Positions 52,884-61,600 are shown, numbered from the stretch's first letter. The stretch is DNA of 64,000 bases from Corynebacterium zhongnanshanii (GCF_014490575.1 NZ_CP061033.1:248001-312000), one strand, 5' to 3'. A program made the numbers and translations. Notes: generated by a model not told the origin, from the letters alone.

Positions 52884-54584
52884 ATGACGGACTCTCCAGC
52901 GCCTGCACGTCCCGCGAAGAAGGCGCGCCCAGCCCGTAAGCCCCGTCCACAGGGTCAGTGGAAAGTCGACGGAACTGAGCCCCTCAACGACGACGAACGC
53001 ATCAAACAGGAGGCCCCCGGCCTGTCTGTGATGCAGCGCATCCGTGACGTGTACTCCAAGGAAGGCTTTGATTCCATTCCGGCCGCTGACCTCGCCCCAC
53101 GGTTCAAGTGGGTGGGCATGTACACCCAGCGCAAGCAGGGCCTGAATGGTGAAAAAACCTCTACGCTGACCAACGCTGAGCTGCAGGATAACTTCTTCAT
53201 GATGCGTATCCGCCTGGATGGCGGCCAGGTGTCCACGGAGCAGCTGCGTACCATTGGTCGCATCTCGGAGAAGTACGCTCGCAACACCGCCGACTTCACG
53301 GACCGCCAGAACGTGCAGCTCCACTGGGTTCGTATCGAGGACGTCCCCACCATTTGGGATGAGTTGGAGAACGTCGGCCTGAACACCCGTTTCGGCTGTG
53401 GTGACGTGCCGCGCGTGATCCTTGGATCGCCCGTTGCAGGCATCGCCAAAGATGAAATCATCGACGCCACCCCGGCGATCAAGAAGATCAAGGAAGAGTC
53501 CCTCCTGAAGGAGGAGTTCCATAACCTTCCCCGTAAGTTCAAGACTGCCATCTCCGGTAATGGTCGCCAGGACGTGACCCATGAGATGCAGGATGTTGCG
53601 TTCATCGGTTCTGTCCACCCAGAGCACGGCCCGGGCTTCGACGTGTGGGTCGGTGGCGGCTTGTCCACCAACCCGATGCTGGCGAAGCGTTTGGGCGTGT
53701 GGTGCCCGCTGGAGGAGGTCCAGGAGGTCTGGGAAGGTGTTGTCAAGATCTTCCGTGATTATGGTTACCGCAAGGTGCGCAACCGTGCTCGTCTGAAGTT
53801 CCTGGTGGCTGACTGGGGTATTGAGAAGTTCCGCCAGGTGCTGGAGGAGGAATACCTGGGACGCACCTTGATCGATGGTGAGGCTCCGGAGGAGTGGCCT
53901 GGTTACCGTGATCATGTGGGTATTCATGAGCAGCAGGATGGGAAGGTCTACCTGGGTGTGAAGCCTACCGTGGGCCACACGGATGGCCAGCAGCTGCAGC
54001 GTTTGGCGGATACCGCGGAGCGTTATGGTGTCTCCCGCATCCGCACCACGGCGGATAAGGAATTGCTCTTCCTGGATCTGTCCCGTGAGGATGCCGAGAA
54101 GTTGGCCAAGGAACTGGAGGAGACCGAGGAGCACTTGAGTGCTCAGCCGTCCGCGTTCCGCCGGGACATTATTTCCTGCACGGGCTTGGAGTACTGCAAG
54201 CTGGCTCACGTGGTCACGAAGCAGCGCGCGATTGCGTTGGTGGATGAGCTGGAGGAGCGCCTGGGTGACTTGGATGTTCCGCTGAAGATTTCCTTGAATG
54301 GCTGCCCGAACTCGTGCGCCCGCACGCAGTTGTCCGACATTGGTTTCTCGGGCAAGATCCTCACGACTGATGAGGGTGAGCGCGTGGAGGGATTCCAGGT
54401 TCACTTGGGTGGATCTGTGGGTCTGCGCCCTGATTTCGGTAAGAAGGTTCGCGGCAACCAGGTCTTTTCTAAGGATCTGGGTGATTATGTGGTCCGTATT
54501 GTGGAGAATTTCAAGGCTGGTCGCGAAGAGGGCGAGCAGTTCCGCGATTGGGTTCTGCGTGCGGATGACGAGCTGCTTGTTTAA
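52884..54584 (+). CDS. cysI: Ferredoxin-type sulfite reductase
   Basis: A 566-residue siroheme/[4Fe-4S] enzyme reducing sulfite to sulfide with six electrons. The cluster and siroheme cysteines are Cys432 and Cys438 (SCTGLEYCKLA) and Cys474 and Cys478 (NGCPNSCARTQ). Substrate-side residues lie in KYARNTADFTDRQNVQLHW and the WVGGGLSTNP block. The first ~35 residues are basic and Pro/Ala-rich. First gene of the plus-strand sulfur operon, 24 bases before cysX. The single-subunit, ferredoxin-dependent form fits pairing with Fpr2. Confidence 0.95.
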   Translation: MTDSPAPARPAKKARPARKPRPQGQWKVDGTEPLNDDERIKQEAPGLSVMQRIRDVYSKEGFDSIPAADLAPRFKWVGMYTQRKQGLNGEKTSTLTNAELQDNFFMMRIRLDGGQVSTEQLRTIGRISEKYARNTADFTDRQNVQLHWVRIEDVPTIWDELENVGLNTRFGCGDVPRVILGSPVAGIAKDEIIDATPAIKKIKEESLLKEEFHNLPRKFKTAISGNGRQDVTHEMQDVAFIGSVHPEHGPGFDVWVGGGLSTNPMLAKRLGVWCPLEEVQEVWEGVVKIFRDYGYRKVRNRARLKFLVADWGIEKFRQVLEEEYLGRTLIDGEAPEEWPGYRDHVGIHEQQDGKVYLGVKPTVGHTDGQQLQRLADTAERYGVSRIRTTADKELLFLDLSREDAEKLAKELEETEEHLSAQPSAFRRDIISCTGLEYCKLAHVVTKQRAIALVDELEERLGDLDVPLKISLNGCPNSCARTQLSDIGFSGKILTTDEGERVEGFQVHLGGSVGLRPDFGKKVRGNQVFSKDLGDYVVRIVENFKAGREEGEQFRDWVLRADDELLV

Positions 54585-54608
54585 CTGATCTAGCTGAGGG
54601 AGTGTGCC

Positions 54609-54824
54609 ATGTCAGTTCCTGATGAGGACTTTTTGCCGTCTGTGAATGAGGCGATTGGCGGGCGCACGGGGCATCCGAATGCTCGCCGGGCGACGGTGAA
54701 TAATTGCCCGTATTGCATGTCTGAGAATCTTTTTCCGGATATGGAGACGGATAATGCGTGGCAGTGTCGCGAGTGTTTGCGGGTCTTTTCGGTGAAGTTT
54801 CACGGTCACCTGAACCTCGGCTGA
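54609..54824 (+). CDS. cysX: Small CxxC...CxxC metal-binding protein (CysX)
   Basis: A 71-residue protein carrying two Cys pairs (NNCPYCMSENLFPDMETDN, then WQCRECLRVFSVK). This could form a zinc ribbon or a small iron-sulfur site. The position directly after cysI matches the gene called cysX in C. glutamicum, where a ferredoxin-like role in sulfite reduction was proposed. The ribosome binding site is GAGGGAG. It is followed after 11 bases by the first ABC half-transporter gene. Confidence 0.82.
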   Translation: MSVPDEDFLPSVNEAIGGRTGHPNARRATVNNCPYCMSENLFPDMETDNAWQCRECLRVFSVKFHGHLNLG

Positions 54825-54835
54825 GTGCTGGGTGA

Positions 54836-56431
54836 ATGATTGTGCCTCCTGTGTTCTCACGTCGGCGTAGCAGGCCTGCCCGGACGTTTATTGTTACCCC
54901 GCGCCCTGTGCCCGACGCCGCCGCGCCGCGGTGGTTGGCGCGTGTTGCTTTTTCTCAACGTCCGTGGAGCATCATCGCGTCGTTGTGCGTGTTGATGGGT
55001 TTTTTGGCGAATGCCACGGTGCCGATTCTTGTGGGTCGGGCGATTGATCAGGCGGTGGCGACGGGTAGTGCGGCGGCGTTGGCGACGTGGATTCCGGCGT
55101 TGCTGGGTGTGTTTGCGCTGAATGCGGTGGTGATGTTCTGTGGTCGTTTTTTCATGGAGCGTTCCGCGCTGAATTTGAATCATCAGTTGCGTATGGCGGT
55201 GACGGATCGCATTAATGATCCGCGTGGGATGAAGGGGGAGCGTTCGGCGGGGGCGTTGTTGTCGATTGCGAGTACGGATACTGCGCGTGTGTCTGAGATC
55301 GTGATGTTGACGGTGTTCCCGGTCGCGGAGATTGGCTCGTTGTTGTACACGAGTGTGATGATCGTGTGGATTTATCCGCCGTTGGGTGTGGCGGTGTTGC
55401 TGGCGGGGCCGGTTATTGTGGCGATTTCTTTGCGGGCGGCGCGTCCGTTGCGGTCGCGTTCGGGGGTGCGTCAGCGGGCGTTGGCGCGGGCGGCGGCGAC
55501 GGCGACGGATGTGGTGCAGGGGTTGCGTGTGGTGAAGGGCCTGGGGGCGGTGATGACGGTGCGGCGTCGGTATGGGGTGGTCTCGGATGAGGCTTATGGC
55601 GCGACGGTGCGGGCGAATGCCGCTGAGGCGGGATTGAATGCCACGACGGAGTTCACGGGGGCGTTGTATGTGGCTGTGGTGGGGATGTTCGCGGGCTGGC
55701 TGGGTGTTCAGGGCGTGGTGACTATCGGTGAGTTGATTACGGTGGTGGGGCTGACGCAGTTCATCATCACGCCGATGACGATGCTGGGAAAGAACTTTTC
55801 GTCCAGGATTGCGGTGTCGGGGGCGTCGGCGGAGCGTGTGGTGGAGGTGCTGACGTCGGAGCCGGAGTTTGATGATCCGATGGAGGTGTCCGAGGCGCGC
55901 GCGGTGGTGGATAGTCTGCCGACGGGGCTGCTGGTGGTCCCGCCCACTGAGGCGCACGTGTGGCTGGAGCGCGTGGGTGCGTTGCCAAAGTCGATGGCGA
56001 TTGTGGCTCCGCATGAGGCGGATCTGTTCGACGGGACGGTGGGGGATAACGTCCATCCGGATCCTGCGGTGGCGGAGGCGGCGTTGGATGCGGCGAGCTG
56101 TGGGGATATCCCCGGCGGGGCGTCGAAGCGTGTGGGTGAGGGCGGTTCGATGTTGTCGGGTGGTCAGCGTCAACGTGTGGCGTTGGCGCGCGCGGTGGCG
56201 GCTGATCCGGAGGTGTTGGTGTTGCAGGATCCTACGTCGGCGGTGGATTCGATGACGGAGGCCCGCATAGTGGAGGGGGTGCGTGCGGCACGTAGAGGGA
56301 AGACCACGGTGGTGGTGACTCAGGCGCGGTCGTGGATCACAGCGGGGGGCACTCAGCAGCCAAGCAGAACAGCGCAGCCGGATGACACAGCGCAGCCGAG
56401 ACACACACGCGGTGAGGAGTCCGACCGATGA
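54836..56431 (+). CDS. ABC half-transporter lacking Walker A (signature-only ATPase domain)
   Basis: A 531-residue ABC exporter half. Six membrane helices cover residues ~30-310 (SIIASLCVLMGFLANATVPILVG to VGLTQFIITPMTMLG). The ATPase part is truncated at its front: no GxxGxGKS/T loop occurs between EVLTSEPEFDD and APHEADLFDGTVGDNV. It keeps a perfect signature LSGGQRQRVALARAV (440-444). Walker B reads VLVLQDPTSAVD with Pro in place of the catalytic Glu, and the switch His is lost (VVVTQARSW). It overlaps the next gene by ATGA. Its partner has the opposite defects, so the two should form an obligate heterodimer. Position suggests a sulfur-linked substrate. Confidence 0.85.
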   Translation: MIVPPVFSRRRSRPARTFIVTPRPVPDAAAPRWLARVAFSQRPWSIIASLCVLMGFLANATVPILVGRAIDQAVATGSAAALATWIPALLGVFALNAVVMFCGRFFMERSALNLNHQLRMAVTDRINDPRGMKGERSAGALLSIASTDTARVSEIVMLTVFPVAEIGSLLYTSVMIVWIYPPLGVAVLLAGPVIVAISLRAARPLRSRSGVRQRALARAAATATDVVQGLRVVKGLGAVMTVRRRYGVVSDEAYGATVRANAAEAGLNATTEFTGALYVAVVGMFAGWLGVQGVVTIGELITVVGLTQFIITPMTMLGKNFSSRIAVSGASAERVVEVLTSEPEFDDPMEVSEARAVVDSLPTGLLVVPPTEAHVWLERVGALPKSMAIVAPHEADLFDGTVGDNVHPDPAVAEAALDAASCGDIPGGASKRVGEGGSMLSGGQRQRVALARAVAADPEVLVLQDPTSAVDSMTEARIVEGVRAARRGKTTVVVTQARSWITAGGTQQPSRTAQPDDTAQPRHTRGEESDR

Positions 56432-58257
56432 GCACAGCGTTCCCTCTCGCCACGTGGGGGCAGACGCGCCGGGAAGTGTCCCGCCACGCCGCCCGGATCC
56501 CTGGGGCGCGCTGGAAGACGGTGCTGGCGGTGGCGTTGTTGTGTCTGGGGGCGTGGTGCACGGTGATGATGCCGCAGCTGCTGGGGCAGGTGGTGGATGT
56601 GGTGCGGGGCGTCCATACTTCCAGCGCTGGTGATACAGCCTCCAGCGCCACAGCACACACAGCCTCCGAAGCCTCACGCGACCTCCTGATCGTGGCCCTC
56701 AAGATGCTGGGCGTGGCGTTGTGCGGCGGCGTGGCCCAAGGCGCCGGCTTTTATGTGCTGTCCGTGATGTGCGAGCGCGTGATCGCGGACTTGCGCACCA
56801 CGATGGTGGGCACCGCCTTAGGGTTGCCGCTGCATCAGGTGGAGGACGCGGGCACGGGTGAGCTCGTGAGTCGGTCGACGGATGACGTGGCGCAGGTGTC
56901 GGCGTCGGTATCGGAAACGCTACCTATCTTAGCGACGAGCGTGTTCACGATCGGTGCGACGTCGGTGGCTCTGCTGACCCTAGATCCCCGCCTGCTGCTG
57001 GTGGCCGTGGTGACGGTGCCGATCTATGTGTGGGCGGCGCGCAATTATCTGCGGGTCGCGCCGGGGCGTTATGCGCGGGAGCGGGCGTGGATGGCCACGC
57101 GTGCGCGGTGGGTTCTGGAGGCGATTCATGGTCGGCGGACGGTGCGGGAGTTCCGCCTGGAGTCGGTGATGCATGGGCGCATTGAGCGGGCGTCGGAGGC
57201 GGTGGTGACGACGGGTGTGCGTGCGCGGATGAGCATGATGGTCTTGCAGATCTGGATGACGGTGTGCGAGTTCGTGCTGGTTGCCGGGGTGCTGGCCATT
57301 GGTTTCGTGTTGGTGCGGTGGGATGTGGTCACGGTGGGGGCGGTGACGGCGGCGGCGCTGATGATGATTCGTATTCGTGGGCCGATTATGCAGCTGATGC
57401 GGGTGTTGGACACGGTGCAGTCGGGCTATGCGTCCTTGGCTCGGATTGTGGGGGTCGTGATTGATCCGCCTGCACCGGTGCCGGGTGGTGCTGCGCCGGA
57501 GCGGCGTGGCCGCGTGGAACTGGATGGGGTGAGCTTTGCGTATGGCGGCCAGGAGGGAGCCGGTGTGCAGGACATTTCCTTCGTGATTGAGCCGGGGCAG
57601 ATGGTTGCCGTGGTGGGTGCCTCGGGTGCGGGGAAGTCCACGGTGGCGTCCCTGCTGGTGGGCTTGCGCGTGCCGGATGCTGGCCGTGTGCTGCTGGATG
57701 GCGTTGCTGTGTCTTCTTTATCCGACGCCGAGCGCGCGTCCCGCGTGGCCATGGTCAGCCAGGAGGTGCACACGTTTTCGGGTTCGCTGCGCGAGGATCT
57801 GTCGATTGCACGGGAGCAGGCGAGTGATGAGGAGATGCTGCGCGCGTTGGATGAGGTGGGGGCTGCCCGCTGGGTGAGTGAGTTGGCTCAGGGTTTGGAT
57901 ACGCAGGTGGGTGCGATGGGGGTTCGTCTGGATCCGGTGCAGTCGCAGCAGGTGGCGTTGGCGCGTGTGTTGTTGATGGATCCGGCGGTTGTGGTGATGG
58001 ATGAGGCTACGGCGGAGGCGGGGTCGGCTGCGGCGGGGGAGTTGGAGTTGGCTGCGGAGCGTGTGGTTGAGGGGCGTAGTGCGTTGGTGGTGGCGCATCG
58101 TTTGGATCAGGCGATGCGGGCTGACGTGGTGATGGTGATGGATGAGGGGCGGGTTGTGGAGTCGGGTAGCCATGAGGAGTTGTTGGCTGCCGGTGGGCGC
58201 TATAGCCGCTTGTGGGCGGCCTGGTCGGCTCATGTGCCGGACGATCAGACCAGGTAA
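56428..58257 (+). CDS. ABC half-transporter with intact Walker motifs but no signature
   Basis: A 609-residue ABC exporter half. Six membrane helices occupy ~25-320 and the ATPase domain ~355-600. It has Walker A VGASGAGKST (396-405), Q-loop MVSQEVHTFSGSLREDLSIA, Walker B VVVMDEATAEAGS and switch His LVVAHRLDQA. The signature LSGGQ is replaced by LDPVQ (GVRLDPVQSQQVALARVL). The complete ATP site of the transporter would pair this Walker A with the signature of the upstream half. It ends before a long inverted repeat (58247-58303) that encloses an McbR-type site. One copy of the dispersed 13-base word lies at 57714-57733. Substrate unknown; a thiol or sulfur metabolite is a guess from context. 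Confidence 0.87.
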   Translation: MSTAFPLATWGQTRREVSRHAARIPGARWKTVLAVALLCLGAWCTVMMPQLLGQVVDVVRGVHTSSAGDTASSATAHTASEASRDLLIVALKMLGVALCGGVAQGAGFYVLSVMCERVIADLRTTMVGTALGLPLHQVEDAGTGELVSRSTDDVAQVSASVSETLPILATSVFTIGATSVALLTLDPRLLLVAVVTVPIYVWAARNYLRVAPGRYARERAWMATRARWVLEAIHGRRTVREFRLESVMHGRIERASEAVVTTGVRARMSMMVLQIWMTVCEFVLVAGVLAIGFVLVRWDVVTVGAVTAAALMMIRIRGPIMQLMRVLDTVQSGYASLARIVGVVIDPPAPVPGGAAPERRGRVELDGVSFAYGGQEGAGVQDISFVIEPGQMVAVVGASGAGKSTVASLLVGLRVPDAGRVLLDGVAVSSLSDAERASRVAMVSQEVHTFSGSLREDLSIAREQASDEEMLRALDEVGAARWVSELAQGLDTQVGAMGVRLDPVQSQQVALARVLLMDPAVVVMDEATAEAGSAAAGELELAAERVVEGRSALVVAHRLDQAMRADVVMVMDEGRVVESGSHEELLAAGGRYSRLWAAWSAHVPDDQTR

Positions 58258-58303
58258 AAATAGACCAGGCAGTCTATAGGTTTTGTGTGCCTCTACCTGG
58301 TCT
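58247..58303 (+). terminator. Inverted repeat between the ABC gene and cysH, enclosing an McbR-type site
   Basis: AGACCAGGTA (58247-58256) pairs with TACCTGGTCT (58294-58303). The left arm overlaps the stop codon of the ABC gene. It may attenuate read-through into cysH, implying that cysHDN is also driven by its own promoter. Confidence 0.5.
58261..58276. promoter_or_regulatory. McbR-type operator 4, upstream of cysH
   Basis: TAGAC-CAGGCA-GTCTA, a perfect palindrome 3 bases after the ABC gene stop and inside the loop of the inverted repeat. Confidence 0.75.
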
Positions 58304-58347
58304 TATTGGCTGTGTGAGGCTCGAAGTTGGGTGGTTTCTTGCCGAAG

Positions 58348-58363
58348 TGAACAGATTGGTCTA
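58348..58363. promoter_or_regulatory. McbR-type operator 5, upstream of cysH
   Basis: TGAAC-AGATTG-GTCTA, with the same degenerate left arm as the middle site of the fpr2-cysI region. Confidence 0.65.
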
Positions 58364-58382
58364 CGCTTTGAGTCAGGTTTTC

Positions 58383-58398
58383 TAGACAGATCAGTCTA
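58383..58398. promoter_or_regulatory. McbR-type operator 6, cysH proximal
   Basis: TAGAC-AGATCA-GTCTA, a perfect palindrome 30 bases before the cysH start. It is the same distance class as the cysI-proximal site. Confidence 0.8.
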
Positions 58399-58427
58399 AA
58401 TTGCAGAAAGATCGACGAGAGGTACTC

Positions 58428-59222
58428 ATGAGCTTCCTAGCTCCGGTGGGTCTTCTGGGCGGTAACGCGGATGACTACCGCGACCCGAATATCAGCCCGG
58501 AGGGTGAACCCACCACCACTACTCCGCTGAGTGATGAGCAGCGTGCCGCGCACGAAGAGCTCGTTGCACAGTGGAATGACCAGCTCGAAGGAGCAACGGC
58601 AGAAGAGGTGATCGAGTGGGCTGAGCAGCACGTCACGGGGCGTATTGCTGTCACGATGTCCATGCAGGACACCATCCTGGCGGAGCTCACGGAGGGGCGT
58701 CTGCACAACGCGGAGTTGGTGTTCTTGGACACCGGCTACCACTTTGAGGAGACGATCCAGACCCGTGACGAGGTGGTCGAGCGCTACACCCTGCCGCTGA
58801 CCAACGTGACCCCAACGCTCACGAAGGACGAGCAGGATTCGATCTACGGCAAGGACCTCTACCGCCGCAACAACACGGCATGCTGCCGCATGCGCAAGGT
58901 CGAGCCTCTCGCGCGGATGCTGAACCCTTTTGAGGCATGGGTGACGGGTGTGCGCCGCGTGGATAACGAGCTGCGCGCCAACACTCCGGTGTTGGAGGTG
59001 GACCGCACGGGTCGCCTGAAGATCAACCCGATCGTGGCCTGGTCCGATGAGGAAGTAGAAAACTTTATCGACGATCACGACCTGATCATCAACCCACTGA
59101 CCAAGCAGGGCTACCCATCTATTGGATGCGCCACCTGCACCCTTCCAGTTGCGCCCGGTGAGGATCCTCGCTCCGGTCGTTGGGCTGGAACTAACAAGAC
59201 GGAATGCGGACTACACACATGA
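58428..59222 (+). CDS. cysH: Adenylyl-sulfate (APS) reductase
   Basis: A 264-residue reductase making sulfite from activated sulfate. It carries the [4Fe-4S] ligand pairs Cys152-Cys153 (NTACCRMRKVEPL) and Cys234/Cys237 (GCATCTLPV), which mark the APS-type enzyme, not the cluster-free PAPS reductase. The catalytic cysteine is in the C-terminal TECGLHT (Cys260). ATG 58428 follows GAGAGG; nine upstream in-frame codons run into the operator and are excluded. The stop overlaps the cysD start (ATGA). Confidence 0.94.
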   Translation: MSFLAPVGLLGGNADDYRDPNISPEGEPTTTTPLSDEQRAAHEELVAQWNDQLEGATAEEVIEWAEQHVTGRIAVTMSMQDTILAELTEGRLHNAELVFLDTGYHFEETIQTRDEVVERYTLPLTNVTPTLTKDEQDSIYGKDLYRRNNTACCRMRKVEPLARMLNPFEAWVTGVRRVDNELRANTPVLEVDRTGRLKINPIVAWSDEEVENFIDDHDLIINPLTKQGYPSIGCATCTLPVAPGEDPRSGRWAGTNKTECGLHT

Positions 59223-60166
59223 CAACTTCTGTTCAACCAGTTCACTCGGACAACGATTCACGCAACTCCCGGGAGCTGTCCCCGCACCTGGCCAGCCTGG
59301 AAGCGGAGTCCATCGAGATCCTGCGCGAGGTCGCAGGCCAGTTCGACCGCCCGGCGCTGCTGTTCTCCGGCGGTAAGGACTCCGTGGTGGTGCTGGAGCT
59401 CGCCAAGCGCGCCTTCCACCCCGCCCCGGTTCCGTTCGAGTTGGTGCACGTAGACACGGGCCACAACTTCCCTGAGGTCATCGAGTTCCGCGACAAGATC
59501 GCGTCCGACCCGAAGGTGACCCTGCACGTCGCGAAGGTCCAGGATTGGATCGATTCCGGCGCGATCCAGGAGCGCCCCGACGGCACCCGCAACCCGCTGC
59601 AGACCGTGCCGCTGGTGGAGACCATTCAGAATCGTGGATACGACGCCGTCCTGGGCGGTGCTCGCCGTGACGAGGAGAAGGCCCGCGCCAAGGAGCGTGT
59701 GTTCTCCGTGCGTGATTCTTTCGGTGGCTGGAACCCTCGCCGTCAGCGTCCCGAGCTGTGGGGCCTGTACAACGGCCGTCACCAGGCCGGGGAGAACATC
59801 CGTGTCTTCCCGATCTCTAACTGGACCGAGGCGGACATCTGGGATTACATCCGCGACCGCGAGGTAGAAATCCCGGAGATTTACTACTCCCACCAGCGCG
59901 AGGTCTTCGAGCGCGGTGGCATGTGGCTCGCCCCGGGCGAGTGGGGTGGCCCGAAGGAGGGCGAGGAGATCGTCACGAAGACGGTGCGTTACCGCACGGT
60001 GGGTGACATGTCCTGCACGGGTGCCGTGCTGTCGGACGCTTCCACGATCGAGCAGGTGATCGACGAGATCCGCACCTCCACCACCACTGAGCGCGGCGCG
60101 ACGCGTGCTGACGACAAACTCTCTGAGTCCTCCATGGAGGACCGCAAGAAGGAAGGCTACTTCTGA
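59219..60166 (+). CDS. cysD: Sulfate adenylyltransferase subunit 2
   Basis: A 315-residue PP-loop ATPase subunit of ATP sulfurylase, forming APS from sulfate and ATP. The PP-loop is LLFSGGKDSVVVLELA. Other family features are HVDTGHNFPEVIEFRD, LGGARRDEEKARAKERVFS, WNPRRQRPELWGLYNG and the C-terminal RYRTVGDMSCTGAV. ATG 59219 overlaps the cysH stop, and its own TGA shares one base with the cysN ATG (TGATG at 60164-60168). The three genes are therefore translationally coupled. Confidence 0.96.
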   Translation: MTTSVQPVHSDNDSRNSRELSPHLASLEAESIEILREVAGQFDRPALLFSGGKDSVVVLELAKRAFHPAPVPFELVHVDTGHNFPEVIEFRDKIASDPKVTLHVAKVQDWIDSGAIQERPDGTRNPLQTVPLVETIQNRGYDAVLGGARRDEEKARAKERVFSVRDSFGGWNPRRQRPELWGLYNGRHQAGENIRVFPISNWTEADIWDYIRDREVEIPEIYYSHQREVFERGGMWLAPGEWGGPKEGEEIVTKTVRYRTVGDMSCTGAVLSDASTIEQVIDEIRTSTTTERGATRADDKLSESSMEDRKKEGYF

Positions 60167-61515
60167 TGACTGCCGATGTTGCAACCGCCTCTGCTGTGAC
60201 GGAGGCAGAACATTCCGCGCAGGCGCTGCCCACGCTGCGTCTGTGCACCGCGGGTTCCGTGGATGACGGTAAGTCCACCTTCGTGGGCCGCCTTCTGCAC
60301 GATACGAAGTCCATTCTGGCGGACCAGTACGAGTCGGTCGTGCGTGTGTCCACCGCCAAGGGCCTGGAGAACCCAGATCTGTCGCTGCTGGTGGATGGTC
60401 TGCGCGCGGAACGCGAGCAGGGCATCACCATCGATGTGGCCTACCGCTACTTCGCCACGGACAAGCGCAGCTTCATCTTGGCCGACACCCCGGGCCACGT
60501 GCAGTACACCCGCAACACGGTCACCGGCCTGTCCACCTCTGAGCTGGCGATCATCCTGGTGGATGCCCGCAACGGCGTGCTGGAGCAGACCCGACGTCAC
60601 CTGACCGTGGCTGCGATGATGAAGATTTCGCACGTCATCGTTGCCGTCAACAAAATCGACGCCGTGGACTTCTCCGAGCAGGTGTTCAACGATGTGAAGT
60701 CAGATATTGACGCGCTGGTCTCTGAGCTTGCTCTGAACAAGGTGGACATCATCCCCACCTCCGCGCTGTTGGGAGACAACGTGGTGGAACGTTCGCAGAA
60801 TACCCCGTGGTACTCCGGGCCGTCGGTGTTGGAGATCCTGGAGACTGCCACGCCGGGCGTCGAAAATAAGGACACGGTGCGCGGCCTGCGTTTCCCCATC
60901 CAGATCGTCATTCGTGACCACGCCACGGACTACCGCGGTTACGCCGGGCGCGTGGCAGCCGGTGCGGTGTCCGTGGGGGACACGGTGGTGGCGGCGGGCC
61001 ACAAGGCCGTGATCGAGGGCATCGACGGTCCGGAGGGCGAGCAGTCCACGGCCACGCGCGGCGAGTCCGTGACTCTTCGCCTGGACCGGGAAATTGACCT
61101 GTCCCGCGGCGACCTGATCGCGGCGGAGGACGTTCCGGAGCCGGTCAACAACTTCTCCGCGACGGTGTTCCACCTGGCCGAGACGCCACTGAAGGTGCGT
61201 GGCAACGTCTTCGTTCGCTACGGCTCCGCGCTGGTGCGCGGTCGCGTGGACGAGATCGTGTCCCGCCTGGACATCTCCGGCAAGAACCGCCCTCAGGATG
61301 AGATCGCCCACGGCGATGCGGATTCCCTGGCGCTCAACGACATCGCCACGGTGAAGATCACCACGGCTGAGCCTCTGTCCATCGAACCGTACCGCCGCGG
61401 CGGTCACGTGGGTTCGTTGCTGCTGATCCACCCGTCGACGGGCGACACCCTGACCGCCGGGCTGATCGACGAGCAGGCCACTGCCGAGGCAGAGGACGAC
61501 GGCTGGGATTTCTAG
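60166..61515 (+). CDS. cysN: Sulfate adenylyltransferase subunit 1 (GTPase)
   Basis: A 449-residue EF-Tu-like GTPase that drives APS formation by CysD. It has a P-loop G30-T38 (GSVDDGKST), switch regions QGITIDVAYR and ILADTPGH, and base recognition NKID. Two beta-barrel domains follow, ending SNx-type in TAEAEDDGWDF. It ends without a CysC (APS kinase) domain, so no PAPS branch is fused here, consistent with an APS-type CysH. Followed by four 9-bp repeats and the chelatase gene. Confidence 0.95.
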   Translation: MTADVATASAVTEAEHSAQALPTLRLCTAGSVDDGKSTFVGRLLHDTKSILADQYESVVRVSTAKGLENPDLSLLVDGLRAEREQGITIDVAYRYFATDKRSFILADTPGHVQYTRNTVTGLSTSELAIILVDARNGVLEQTRRHLTVAAMMKISHVIVAVNKIDAVDFSEQVFNDVKSDIDALVSELALNKVDIIPTSALLGDNVVERSQNTPWYSGPSVLEILETATPGVENKDTVRGLRFPIQIVIRDHATDYRGYAGRVAAGAVSVGDTVVAAGHKAVIEGIDGPEGEQSTATRGESVTLRLDREIDLSRGDLIAAEDVPEPVNNFSATVFHLAETPLKVRGNVFVRYGSALVRGRVDEIVSRLDISGKNRPQDEIAHGDADSLALNDIATVKITTAEPLSIEPYRRGGHVGSLLLIHPSTGDTLTAGLIDEQATAEAEDDGWDF

Positions 61516-61518
61516 GGG

Positions 61519-61554
61519 CTTGTGAGCCTTGAGACCCTTGTGAGTCTTGTGAGC
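61519..61554 (+). repeat. Four 9-bp tandem repeats between cysN and the chelatase gene
   Basis: CTTGTGAGC (61519), CTTGAGACC (61528), CTTGTGAGT (61537) and CTTGTGAGC (61546) in perfect register, immediately after the cysN stop. Confidence 0.75.
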
Positions 61555-61600
61555 CTCTAGAGAAACAGTGACAGACACCAGATAACCACGGATAACCATC

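Noticed and set aside
58258-58427. Possible small gene between the ABC pair and cysH
   Set aside because: The space is filled by three operator palindromes and an inverted repeat; no frame with a ribosome binding site is present.
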